From positions 246,510,925 to 246,574,924 of the forward strand of contig JAUPFV010000001.1 of assembly GCA_036936605.1 (NCBI GenBank): a stretch of 64,000 nucleotides of DNA, written 5' to 3'. This document shows, one piece after another, positions 15,560 through 28,000 of this stretch. Made by a program: the position numbers and the translations under genes. Source of the DNA: Limnanthes douglasii subsp. nivea. Lineage: Eukaryota > Streptophyta > Magnoliopsida > Brassicales > Limnanthaceae. Each line of letters begins with the position of its first letter. The first letter of the stretch is position 1. The notes beneath the pieces were generated by a model. The model had not been told where the DNA came from. It saw nothing but the letters and a program-made list of their open reading frames with translations, and did no database searches.

Positions 15560-15915
15560 GAAAAAGGCATGTGGTGAGTTTGGTAACTCAACTAGAAGGA
15601 GATATGTTCACTCATTTGTATGGGAAGAAGGAAACACATTTCATCATGTTTGACGAAAATGATCTGAGGGGTATACCTGGGTCTCATAAGGATGCAGTAA
15701 TGATAAGGACAGAAATTACAGGGACTGAAATTAGACGCATTTTGATTGATACCCGAAGTTCAACGAATGTATTATTAAAGTGAACGTATGATAGGATGCG
15801 TAAACCACCCGCAATTCTTCGATCTGAACGTACGATAATTGGATCCACATGAGTGACATCGCATTTTATCAGGTAATTCGAGGGGGAGGTTTATTTGGAA
15901 AAAAACACCTTAAAA
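15560..15915 (+). pseudogene. Ty3/gypsy protease fragment
   Basis: The translation at 15571-15783 has DENDLRGIPGSHKDAVMI followed by RRILIDTRSSTNVLLK, the gag-protease junction and aspartic protease motif of plant Tat-like gypsy polyproteins. The usual DTGSS reads DTRSS. A TGA at 15781-15783 interrupts it, and related sequence (YDRMRKPPAI, then FEGEVYL) continues to about 15910. It is on the opposite strand to the large element at 17.8-22.2 kb, so it is a separate fragment or an inverted piece. Confidence 0.75.
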
Positions 15916-16620
15916 ATTCTTAAAACAAAGTAAGATATATGTTTTTTTTTCTTTTTAATATTTTTTTATGCAAAGTACGTCAGTTTTTTCTATTCCTTAA
16001 ACAAAACAATATATATTTTGATTATTTCTCAAAATAAGATAGATTTTGATCGGACGAAACAAATTTTCTTAAAACAATTAATATTCTTCTATTTTCATTT
16101 TTAAAACTAAGGCGGGATATATTTTCTTTAAAATAAAGCATAATAAATTTTGTCATCTTTTTTCTTGTTGATAGATTTTCTTAAAACAAGATATGCTAGA
16201 TTTTTCTATTCTTAAATAAATTCTGATTTTTTCTTAGAAAAAAAAAGATTTTATGTAAGGCTAGTCAAAGTTTTGTCATTTTTTAAAGATGACAGAATAC
16301 TTTCTTTTAAGAGGTATGATATATTTTTCTTAAACAAGACAAGTCAGATTTTTCTATTCTTAAAACAAATCACGGTGTTTTTCTTTTCTTAAACCAATGC
16401 ATAAATGGATTTTTTCATTTTTTTTTATTTTGTTAAAACAAGGCATAATAAATTGTTTTGAAACAAGGTAGACATAATATTTTTTATTCTAAAAATAAGA
16501 CATGATAGATTTTGATATTTTCTTCTTTTGTCATTTAAAAAATAATAATAAGTATAATAGATTTTCTTAAAACAACACAAATTAATTTTTCTATTATTAA
16601 AGTCATCCTTAGATTTTTCT
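15916..16620. repeat. Diverged AT-rich tandem-like repeats
   Basis: About 700 bp in which a motif like TTCTTAAAACAAG, then GATAGATTTT, then CTATTCTT recurs roughly every 50-70 bp with much divergence. No gene is seen. It may be an old tandem array or repeat-rich retroelement non-coding sequence. Confidence 0.55.
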
Positions 16621-17159
16621 AGAGCTCCACCTTAGGGAATTTTGGGAACAAATTTATGAAGTTAACCATCATTTTGGGGTTTCGTTAGATTTTGACCCAT
16701 GTCAGATGATGTGATCGAAGAAAAAATGGAAGTAAACAATGAAATAATTGATGGACCTACCTTAGACCCCGTACAAAATAATCTGCTGCTCTTGATTCCC
16801 TTGCTAATATGTTACTGCCACAAACACTCTTCATGCCACTGACGTGATTCACACTGCTTTTGGGGACGAAAGGTAATTATTTACTCATTTGTTTCCTTGT
16901 TATCTTTGAATTTAAATTCTCAGAATAGATAAATAAAATGTTCTATTTTATTTTTCAATTTGAACCTCTCAAAATCCATGGATATCCGGAGTATTTTTTA
17001 TTGCTTATAAGAAACCTTCGAGGTTTTTCATATCATCTCTTTTACTTGTTTTCATTTTGCGATGTTGCATTTTTCTTTATTTTCTTTCGAGTGACTTATG
17101 TTTATCCAAAGGTGATCATTCCTGTGATAATTTAATGTTCATTTTGGTATTAGTTAATC
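16621..17159. other. No gene recognised
   Basis: Less AT-rich than its neighbours. A short plus-strand open stretch near 16700-16830 and an AT-rich one at 16938-17135 have no recognisable motif. By position this could be the remains of an accessory region of the gypsy element to its right, but nothing in the sequence proves that. Confidence 0.3.
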
Positions 17160-17590
17160 GTCGTTACTCGTAACCAACTGTGCCTGAATAGTTGTTGGAC
17201 CTTAGCTGACACTTTGAGCTCGAGGTTTTTTATCAACCAATCTTTGTGGGATTTTTTTGCAAGGAAAAAAGAATTTTTTTGGACCTTAGAGGCCACTTCA
17301 ATCTCGGGGATTTACCTTAACAAACCTTTTTTGAATATTTTTATAAAAAAGAAAGAAACTACTTAGACTGTGGAGGTCACTTAGAGCTTGGGGATCTACC
17401 TCAACTAATATTTGTTGGATATTTTTACAAGAAATAAAGACACTATTTAGATATTGGCAGTCACTTTGAGCTTTGGGATCCACCTCAACTAATCTTTGTT
17501 TGATATTTTTACAATGAAAAAGGAAACTATTTAGATATTAATGGACACTTCACGCTCGGTACTCTACCTCAACCAATCATTCATTGGAGG
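17160..17590. repeat. Tandem array of about 80-90 bp units, five diverged copies
   Basis: Units share a pattern: GGACCTTAG or TTTAGATATT, a CACTTNNAGCTNGGG-like block, CCTCAACTAATCTTTGTTGGA, then ATTTTTACAAGAAA. Five diverged copies can be followed from about 17195 to 17590. The array lies just past the end of the minus-strand gypsy pol, which is the 3' untranslated region of that element. Confidence 0.8.
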
Positions 17591-17809
17591 TTTTCATATA
17601 TATATACAAACTTAAAACATGTGCATTTAGAAATACCAATAGCATTTTTATAGCAACAATTTCATTAATTCTTCGGTCATGTGGATACCTCATTAAAACC
17701 TTCATGCGTCACCAAGGTAGAAAAATTATACCGATAAGCCTTTTACTACTTACATTACTTGTAGTGCGGAAATAAATTATACATGATAAATATAAATTTT
17801 GAAAAGGTA

Positions 17810-20800
17810 GAATCAGAGATATTTAATATTCCACATGTCATAAAGTGTCCTTCATTCATCCACCATTTTATATGTTCGTGCCTGGACCTTTTCCACCACG
17901 GTGGAAGGACATTTACAGTTTGGACCTAACTTACCCGACTACGATCCTCGTGTATAAGAAAATTTTTATAAAAAATATGTCCCCCATTTTAAATTCATGG
18001 CTTTGAACTTTAGAAGCAAACCTACTCCTCATGAGGGTTTGGCAAAATTTAAATCCTTAGGTGAGATTTTGTTATTTTCTCTTTGATTAGATCTAATTAA
18101 GTCCCCCATCATTCCATCTTTATTTATCTCTTAGGATTAATTGGAGACCCTATAAGATAACAAAGTTTTATCTCATAAAACTATTATATTCACACCATAA
18201 ACAAGGTCGAAAGGAATTTTACTTATGGTATTTGATGAGTTGTCATATAAGCCCATACAACTGTGTGGAGGTAATTAGGTCATCTCCCTACCACCCTTAT
18301 CAAAATATCTTAAGCCATTCCATAATAATTTAGTTTGTTTCCTTTATCTGCCCATTTTCTTTTGGGTGTAAATGGGTAAAGAAGTGTTATTACAAAAGTC
18401 ATCAAAATCAATATTTTAGAACTGAAGGCCATTATCCGTGGTGATTGACTTTGAGGATCTAAACCTATGATAGATTTTAGTAAAAATTAAATTGATAAAA
18501 TTCGAGACGGTAATCCTAGAGAGAGTTTCAACCTCTAATAACATTGAAAAATATTCCATAAAAATGATGTGCTTTTGGTCTTTTGACGCAGTGGTTAGTC
18601 GTCAGACTAGGTCAATTCCATATTCATCAAAAGGAATGTCATCGAATATTGATTCGAGAGTAACTACGGGGACATGAATTGTATTAGCAAAACGTTTTGA
18701 TGGGTTACAATTATTTACTAATGTATTAATGTCGGTTGATATAGTTGGTGAGAAGAACCATGTCAATAAAGCCCTCCAGATAAGGTGTTGTAACCACAAT
18801 GAGTCGACCCATGGCCGTAATAAAGCTCTTTTAAAACCAAAGGTGATTATTTAGCCCCAAACATCAAATTAGAGGCCGACTTAGCCCTTTTTTGAATAAA
18901 GTCTCGCTAAGGATTAGAAATATCTTTGCATGGAATTTCAATATGCGCATCGCAGCTCTATCTTCAGGATAAACTTTTTAAGAAATTTAAAATCTTGACC
19001 CTCCCATATCTAGCCTCAACATCTCCCAACTTTAGGGTTTCCTCACATGCTCATTATCAATTGAAAGCTGCTCTTACAACATGAACCGCAGTTCTGTTTT
19101 GGAGCAGGCTATCGAAGTAAGAGCATATTTTTTGAATTTATCCACTTTGGAAACCTATTCAAAGTTAACATTTTCAAACAACTGAACCTAAGTTTTCATC
19201 ACCTTTAGGCACTTGACCAGGTAGGCCTTGCATGCTTCAACCTGCTCCAGAGCATGGTTTATCAGAAGTTGGGAACTATTTATCAATCAGATCTTATTTG
19301 TTTTCCACACGTAAGCCTACCGCAAGCTAATAATTTCTACCTCATACTCAACCTCATTGTTAAAAATCTAGAAACCAAAATGGATGACCTGATTCATTAC
19401 CTCCCCGGATAGAGCCACAACCTAGTCATATGCCCCACAAATCAAGATATTGGAACTCCCATTAGTTGGGATCGTTAATTTCGCTTATATATTGATTAAA
19501 CTAGTGGTTTGGGCCTTTCAGCGTGGAACTCTATGATAAAATCAGCTAAAGATTGATCGTTAATGGATATCATGGGCTCGTAAGTGATACCAAAGTATTC
19601 TAATTTCAACGACCACCGGGTTCGCATTCCCAAAATATCAAGCTTTTGTATAATGCTATATACCAGGAAAGAAGTTCGAACCATAATAGAATAACTCTGA
19701 GATCATGGCTTAATCTTTCTTGTTGTTATGATTAAAGTCAAAGCTAACTTCTCCAACTGCAGGTACATTTTTTATACGGGAATAAAACTTTTTCTTACAT
19801 AATAAATTGGTTTAAGGTAATTCCTTTATTCTCTGATCAAAACTGCACTTATCGCGTGCTCGGATAATACTAAATACACATACAACTTCGTCCATAAGAT
19901 ATGCTTGAATAAGATTTCGGGGGAGGCAAGATGCCGCTTTATCTTACTGAATACTTGACCGCGTTGATCATTTCATTAATAATTATTTGCCTTTCGAAGT
20001 ACTTGAAAGAATTGGGCACATTTATATAAGGATCAAGAGATGAATTAGTTCAATATTGTGAGCCTTTCGGTCAATATTTGAACCTTCTTAGGGTTTCGAG
20101 GTGACTGCATGAAAGTAAAGCCTCTAATTATGTTGTATTAGCTTTGATCCCATTTTCAATTACTAAATACCTAAGGATTTTTCTCGCCCTGACTTTGAAC
20201 ATGCACTTATTCGGGTTGAGCTTCAAGTTCAAAACTCTAAGAGTCTAAAAACTCTTTAGCATATTGAAGATATTGTTTGAGTTTCTGCATTTTTTACAAG
20301 TATGTTACCGGTGTAGAACTTAAAATTTCTTCCAATGTGGAAGGCAAACACCTTGTTGGCAAATCGTTGATAAGTCACACATGTGTTTTCAAACCAAAGG
20401 ACATTACATTGTAGTAGTGAAGAACTCAATCTATCATAAAAGTTATATCTTATTGGTATGAAATATGCATATGAATTTGGTTATATCATGAATATGCATC
20501 CATGAACGACAAAATCTTATTGGCCAACGCAAAATCTACCAACTGCTCTACCCTATGAACTGGGAACGGGTTCTTTGGACATATTATATTCAAATCGGTG
20601 AAGCCAACACACATTCTCCAACTCTTGTTTTTCTTTTTTACAAATACCAGATTAACTGTTCAATGTGGATACTATGACTCTTGTATGTGTCCCACACTCG
20701 ATAGTCTATCCATATTGGTAGTGATTGCTGCTTAATTATTGTTAATAAGTACATTCTATTTTGGCGATATAAACTTCACATTTGGGTTAACCAACAACTT

Positions 20801-22260
20801 ATGGCAGATTATATATACTCAAACCCAAGTTACATCATTGTTTGACCAAGCAAAAACATCTACATTTTTTTACAAGAACCCAACAAACTTCATTTCCAAA
20901 TACTTTAACAAGTTGGTTTCAATTTTTTAAATTCTTACCTTCCTTAAAGCGATGTACCTCGGCATCCTCTCCCGGAACAAGAAAATAGAGAGCCTCTCTA
21001 GGATCTTTAATGACACAACATAATTCTCATTTTTAACCTTCTGGTTTCTTCGAAGAACACCTATCCTGTAACCTATGTTATACTTCAGGTATTTGTAGAT
21101 AGTGGAAGCTGTTACATGCATTGGGTCAAACCACAATCTCACAAAAATTATGTTATCAGAGGTTGGACAAACTACTACCATAAACAGTACCATGACCTTC
21201 TTTTTGAAGTCAACTTGCCCTAGAATAATTTTCTTTTGAACTCCCCGGTTACTATGTCGCTTTCTCTGGTGAACCCAACTACGGTTCCATATGAGTGGTG
21301 TATGAAGGATGTCTTTCTCATCCGATCACAGGCTCATTAAAACAAAGTGTTAGCATAATCCCTCTCTATTTATCAAGAACTCATAAATCTCAAGTCCTCC
21401 TACATAAATATTGATCAAAATCATATATTTATGGGGTCGTGCAATGCTTCGAAAATCAACATCTTCGAAAGCGATTGCAAGGTAAATACCCCTGCTAAGT
21501 TGTGGAGAGGTTCTCTTATGGAACTGTATTTCGAGGCTCCTAACCTATCTTTTGCTAGAAGAATTTGTAATTCTTGAAGCGGTATCACCCCTAGTGATAG
21601 CTAGAATTCTCATAACAATGCTGTAATTATCTCCCCATAATAAAAAATATAAACATGTGATGCTTGGGATCCGAGTCAGTATATTTTCCCCTGAAGATAT
21701 CTTGTACAGCATGAAGGTTTTGGGTCGGGGTCTGAATATTCATTGGTTAAATCACAAACAGTAGCCTTCTGGCTAACACTTATCATATTATTTTTCTCTT
21801 GCTTTGAAACAACTACATGAGTCTCTAATCCACTTGTCGTGACAACATTCGAATTGTTCCAAGAAGTTCTATGAGTCCCACGATTGTCTTTTACGTACTG
21901 GAGCTATTATCAATTAAACTCTGGATTTCCTCTCTGAGTGATATGCAATTCATTATCCAATTTTCAACATCAATATAAAACTTGTAATACTTTATATTTC
22001 TATTCCCCTAAGGTTTATGATCGTTATGAATCTCGCAATATTTTCTATTTCTCTCGCTATTCTCACCTTTGTGGTTACACACCATATTTTTTCCAGCCTC
22101 TGGCTCAGATTCCTTGGTACCAAGATAGTCGTTGTAATCCTTTTATTTGTTCCTTAAGATATGCAGTTATTGTTCTCTTTTTTTTATTGCAAAAGTTGGC
22201 TAATGAATCAAGTGAATTTTGGATTACTTGCTCACTGTTGTATATTTAGGCCTCTTTAAA
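17810..22260 (-). mobile_element. Old Ty3/gypsy element, no LTRs recognised
   Basis: Decayed gypsy element in minus orientation. From 22.2 kb downward it shows the gag tail, protease, RT, RNase H, integrase and the C-terminal end of pol. No LTR pair was recognised, and the right edge at about 22260 passes abruptly into AT-rich spacer without the N-terminal part of gag. It is the most decayed gypsy copy here. Domain order and motifs match the Tat-like elements at 36-45 kb and 51-60 kb. Confidence 0.82.
17820..22130 (-). pseudogene. gag-pol remnant of gypsy element
   Basis: Recognisable blocks on the minus strand: gag tail RKYCEIHNDH (about 22000-22060); a protease-region block like FEDVDFRSIARPHK (about 21430-21480); VLRRNQKV and ENYVVSLK (about 21000-21070), which match the block before RT; RT remnants (LKLNP-like, near 20160-20250); RNase H ending in SLADFIIEFHAE (19496-19684); a second RNase H block NNEVEYEVEI (about 19330-19370); integrase with RFANTIHVPVV and YGIDLV (18602-18700); and the pol end (about 17820-17960, like GPYRV...YKL). 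Stops and frameshifts occur throughout, so it is not functional. Confidence 0.8.
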
Positions 22261-22976
22261 AAAATCATGTTTGTTTCACACCCACTCTACTTGAGTTATG
22301 CTAATCCTTATTAGGATTCTCCTTTTCTGATTCTTGTATTTTTGTTTTAGGATTTACATCTTTTAACAAAACATGTCTTGTATTTTTGCATAAACGATTT
22401 TATCCATTTCTTTAATGTTTAATTCTATAAAAAAATCTAAAAAAACTTACAAGATACCTTTTGTTTTTCTAATATAGCAATCCTTTTCTTATCCATTTTC
22501 TAATAATAATTTTTTTTAATTGTTTTTAAATTTATTTTTTCTATTTAAACGCTTGAGATCAAATCCATATTATTTAGTTTTAATATTATAAATTTTTAGT
22601 ATTTTAGTGTTGCATAAAATTTGAACTTTTTGTATAATATAAAATTTATATCCAAACAAATTTAAAACCTTGTAATTTTAATGTTAAAATTTAAAAGTTT
22701 AATTTTGAAATGTACTTCAAATATAAGATTTTTTTTTATAATTTTAAAAAGGTATAAATCTAATAAAAAGCTATCCATAACCATCCAATTGTTTTAAAAA
22801 ATATCGTTACATCCAGATTTTTAAATTTATCATCACATGCAACATAAATGCTTCAAACAATACCATAAATACACAAAACATGTACAACCTTAATAATTAG
22901 TTATTTTTAACATTCAAAAGTCAATATCTTAGACAACCTAACTCATAAACAAATTCTAAAAACACAAATTTTAACT
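22261..22976. other. AT-rich spacer, no gene
   Basis: Strongly AT-rich with long A and T runs. Nothing recognised. Confidence 0.6.
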
Positions 22977-23756
22977 CTTTAAAGGTGGTGAACAAAACAA
23001 AATTCATGAGTGATATTTTTGAAGAATTTCTTTTTAGACTAATTTCGCACACTCAATTACACGTAATTTTGCACACTCAATTACACTAATTTTGCACATT
23101 TAGCACAATCTATTTTTTTTCAATAAAACAAGTTTTTTCAATACAAAAATACACGTATATTAGCAACTACAAAATAATTGTTTACACCCAATTAACACTT
23201 ATATTTTCAAAAACAAAATTGTTTTTTTCACACAATAAGACTTATTTGACAACCGAAAGTCCTATTTACACAATCATTTTATTCTTATTTACGTAACACA
23301 TTTGCACTTGATTATGCAACTAGTACATAGTTATTTTTTTCACCCTTAACACATTTCATTTTATTAAAATAAGGTTTCTCAACACAAAAATACTCATATT
23401 TTTTTAGTAACTACAAAAAATTAGTTGTTTCACATACAATTAACATTTATTTTCACAACAAAAATATGTATTTTATTTTTTAAAACTAATTTCGTATCCA
23501 ATTAAACGTAATTTCTCACCCTTATATATTCTTTTTTTTTTTCAAAAAAAAATACAACACAAAAACACACATATATTAGCAACTAAAAAAACATTCTTTG
23601 TTTCTCGATTAACACTTATTTTTACAAAAACAAGTTATATTTTATGTATTCAGAACATTCATATTTATTTCATAACCCAATTATAAAAAAAAATAAAAAA
23701 AATCTAAAAATATTTTTCATAAATCTAGTTTTGTTTGTCTTTAAAAAAACAAACCT
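22977..23756. mobile_element. MITE-like element, copy 2 (inverted)
   Basis: About 780 bp. The left end (AACAAAACAAAATTCATGAG then TGATATTTTTGAA) is the reverse complement of the right end of copy 1. The right end (AAATCTAGTTTTGTTTGTCT) is the reverse complement of the left end of copy 1. The interior holds many repeats of the motif read as CAATTACACGTAATTTTGCA. It is longer than copy 1 because of more internal repeats. No coding capacity. Confidence 0.7.
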
Positions 23757-24783
23757 AATTTCTAACTTTTTTTTAGGAGTTATACTTTAAAAAGTTAGAT
23801 GACAAAATTTATATGGTTGTCCGCAATTAAATTTTAAAATCAAATAATTATGAATAATTGTTTTAAACTCTAAACAATTTTATTGGTAAAAAGTTGTGAC
23901 TCTGAACGGTTTCGGATAGTTTAGCCAAAATTAAGTTGAATATCCGGAAAAAGTCTAAAGCTATGAATCGTGGAGTAGCGTATAGTAATAAATATGATCG
24001 GTGGTTATAGAAACCAATGGCTGAAATGGAATATAATATCAGACTTAGTTGTTGAAGTTGTTTACCAATTAAATATGACGCGGCATCAGCAGGTTGACTA
24101 AATCCAATACACATCTACTAGAAGCCGAACAACTCAATTATACTACTTCAATTTAATTAATAAAAAATAAAAAATAAAAAATATAGATTTTGTTTACATT
24201 TTAGAACAAACTATTATTTTGATTTTGCCGTCTTCTTTCACAAAAATAATCAAACTTTGATTATAACACCGTACCTATTCCTTAAATGTTAGTAGTGCAT
24301 AATATATAATGCAATTTGTTCCGTGGACCACGTAATGATTGGATATAAATAATTGTTCCTAATTATTTTAGTCAAAGCATACAATATTAAAACACGGTTC
24401 TTATAAATTTTAACTCTAAATAAAAACAAAAACAAAATTGTCAATTTTTTTTTCTTTTAAAACACCGTGTATAAACTTAAGTCAACGTTTTTTAACCTAA
24501 TTTGAAAATCAAAGATTCTAAGATGCAGAAATCATTTTCTTTTTTGGAAAATTGGAGGAGATTTAAAGCTAAAAGCGGAGAACTGCCAAATAAAGGCTGA
24601 GTCTTCTTATTTCCAGCAGAATTTTTCTTTGTCATCATCAATCAAGAAAGTCTTGGGGTTCAGACCAAATCTCATGACTTTTGATTTTCAGCAATATGCT
24701 TTTATATAGTCACTATTCAACTAACTATTTAGATAAACTTTTAAATTAGAGGTACATATCTTTTTTATTATTAGTAGTAGTTG
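23757..24783. other. AT-rich spacer, no gene
   Basis: A minus-strand open frame at 23863-24114 has no recognisable motif. The rest is AT-rich and uninformative up to the LINE target-site duplication. Confidence 0.5.
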
Positions 24784-24799
24784 CATGATTTTACTTTTT
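24784..24799. repeat. Left target-site duplication of LINE 24800-30639
   Basis: CATGATTTTACTTTTT at 24784-24799 recurs exactly at 30640-30655. The last five T merge with the T-run that is the poly(A) tail of the minus-strand LINE, so the true edge may differ by a few bases. Confidence 0.92.
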
Positions 24800-25058
24800 T
24801 TTTTTTTTTCAAAAAATATTTATATATTCATTAAACAAATAGACGGTTACAGAGCCCAATATTCAATTTGGGTTAAGAAAGAACTCGAGGGCCCAATACA
24901 TGGCCATACTAGTGCAAGACTATAAGTACTAGGGCTAGGGTTTTTATTCCCAAATTAAAAACCCTAAGCTAACCCTAATTTCAGTCTCTTTGTCTTCTCT
25001 CTTTCTCAGACTCTATACTTCGTGACCCAAACTCCACCATAGCCATCCTTCAGTGTTT

Positions 25059-28000
25059 TCAACCTGGATCAATGTAGCCTATACCCAAACATTCTAGAAC
25101 CAAAATCGCACGAAGCGATGCTGGTAAATCTTGACCAACAAATGAACAACCTCGCCTTTCATCCAAAACCCACTTTGTAATCCAATCTGCTGCCACATTT
25201 TCCAATCTGGAAATGTGGCAGATTCTCATAGCCGGTTGAACCAAAGCCTTGAAAATCCCATCTCTTCTTCTACCAAATTCATCATCGTTCATGAAGCTTT
25301 TGACTAAGGGTAAGCAGTCAGACTCAATGTCTACTGCATTCCACCCTCTTCTGTTACAAAGAAGAAGGGCTTCGAACAGAGCTCTTCTTTCAGCTTGTAA
25401 TGGATTCAATTTTCCAAAAAGGAAGCCAGCTCCCTCAATAAAGTTTCCCTGGCTGTCACGAACTATAATTCCACCAGTCGCCTCGCCGGAGAAACAGGAG
25501 GCACCGTCTACGTTGATCTTCAATCTTCCCCGATCTGGAGGCTTCCACACCAGGTAATTGATCTTCATCTGACTACTAGAATAAGCCCCAATTTTTCCTC
25601 CTGCATCCATCACATTTAACCAGTGCTTAGGTTTCAACTTAGAATCAATACCCATTATAAATCGTTTTATTCTTTCAACAGCCCGATAAAAATTATCAGT
25701 AGGTTTTCCAAACTTAGCATGGTTCCTATTATACCAAACAGCTCATACTATTAGTTGAGGTACAATGTGGGTGATATGAAATCTCCCATGAGAAAAACTG
25801 AACCATACATGAAACATATGTCTTAAATTCATACATCTTTTCACTGGGATTTTAAATAACAGACCAAAATAATTCCATAAGTGCCAAGCAAAGCAGCAAC
25901 TTATAAAGAGGTGATTAATGTCCTCACAGTTGCTGCAAAACTGGCACTTTGATACTATAGAGAAATGCCTTTTAATAAGTACATCATCAGTTGGAATGTA
26001 GTTTTTGAATATTTTCCAGCTCAAAAATGAAATTTTTGTTGGTATGAAACTGTGCCAGATCTTTTTATAAAAGTATGAATTGTTACTTTTAGATCTTAAG
26101 TTCTCCCAAGTATTTTTTGTGCAAATTTTTTTGTTTTTTGACAATTCCCATTCAACACAATCCTCCTGGTCATGTTTAATATTAACACTTCTAATGTGTT
26201 GATATTGTTCATGAGTTAGAAAGGTTGTGAGATTGGGGATCCAACTGTTTCTTTTCCAAAATGTTTTCACCTTAGCTGGAATATACCAAGAACATTGGTC
26301 TGTTATTATTGGAGGCATATCATGACATGAATCCCTCCAGAAATCCATGTTTCCTTGCCCAACTTTCCATTTAATAAATCTATCAGCCTGTTTTCTTACA
26401 GAACATAAGCCTTTCCATACTATAGAATCACCAGCACTACACTTAGCTACTAGTGAATGACTATTTTTGCAATAAGTGTTTGCAATAAGCTCTGACCATA
26501 ATGTCTTCCCTTTTCTAAACAAATACCATAGTTTATAAGTAAAAGTAAGCTGAATATCAGCCAAGTGCTTGATATTCAGACCTCCTTCCACATATGGCTT
26601 ACATAAGTTACCCCAACCAGTCCAATGGATTGCATTTTCATTGACTTTAGACCTCCATAAGAATTTGTTAAAGCAAAGTTCAATTTTATTTAGGATAGAT
26701 TTAGGTATAACACAGTTTTGCATCCAGAAAAATATGATTGGATAAAGAACATGTCTTATAAGTGACAATCTGCCACTATAAGACAAGTTCTTTAAATCCC
26801 AATCATTGATTTTACTATATATTTTAGATAACAGAGGATTAAAGTGCTTCCCTTTGTTGTTATCAGCTATGGTTATGCCCAGATAGTTGAAAGGAGCTCT
26901 TTCAGTCTTGAATCCCAATGTAGCTTTTATGCTGGCTGAATTAGCAGGTGAACATCTATTCGAAGTAATAATTTTAGTCTTTTCAGCATTTATAGACTGC
27001 CCTGACTCTTCTTGGTATTGATTTAACATGCCACTCAAACTTCTAACTGCTGATGGAGTGCTATTTGTGAAGATAACCACATCGTCTGCAAAAGCTAATG
27101 AAGGTAAGATATCACCAGACTTTAAATAATATTGCATACACTTATTTTTCTCATATAAATTTTCCAGTCCCCTTAAGAGTGCATCCTCAGCAAGGATAAA
27201 GAGACATGGAGACAATGGATCTCCTTGTCTCAATCCTGTTTTCTGTGGAAAATACCCTGAGCAAGCACCATTTATTAAGACTGATACCATTACATTAGAA
27301 ATAAGACTTTTGACCAATGATAAAATGTCTTCTGAAAACCCAAAACATCTTAAAGCTTTAATGACAAAGGTGTGAGACATTCTGTCAAACGCCTTTGTCA
27401 TATCAAGCTGTAAAATTATATTTCCTTTAGCTGGTTTTCTTTTGATGTTATGTAACATCTCTTTAATAGCTAAAATATTATCATGAATCAGTCTTTCTTT
27501 CACAAAAGCACATTGCCCTCTAGATATAAGTCTAGGTATAATGGTAGAGAGTCTTCTATTAACCAGAGCAGAAATCAATCTGTTCATTATAGTACACATG
27601 CTCAGTGGCCTGTAGTTATTCCATGAAATAGGGTTTGCCACTTTAGGAACCAGAACAATCCCAGTAGCAAAGACTCCTTTTGGGATAGCACATCCTGAAC
27701 GATAAGCATTTAATGCTTTACAAAGATCAACCCCAATTATATTCCAACATTTCTTAAGGAAGAAAGTGTTGAAACCATCTGTGCCAGGAGCACTATCAGC
27801 CTTCATTTCATAAATAGTGGCTCTAACTTCCTCCATAGTAGTTTGCTTGATAATCTCTATGTTATCACTGTCCTGCACAAGCTTTGGAATATTATTTAAC
27901 ACAGACTCATTACTGAAATAATTATTATTTTCAGGTACATTTGAAATAATCATTTTGAAGTGCTCCACATCAGATGAAGCAATTCCACTTAGGTCAGTTA

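Noticed and set aside
14946..23756. Possibility that the two inverted copies are long terminal repeats of one 8.8 kb DNA transposon
   Set aside because: Each copy has its own inverted ends and a third, tiny copy lies outside at 30986-31094, so separate small elements explain it better. No transposase was seen between them.
24930..24980. Telomere-like AACCCTAA and TTAGGGTT blocks
   Set aside because: Only isolated units within the LINE 3' UTR, not an array.
25249..25557. Plus-strand frame opposite LINE RNase H
   Set aside because: Shadow of the minus-strand RNase H with intact catalytic residues.
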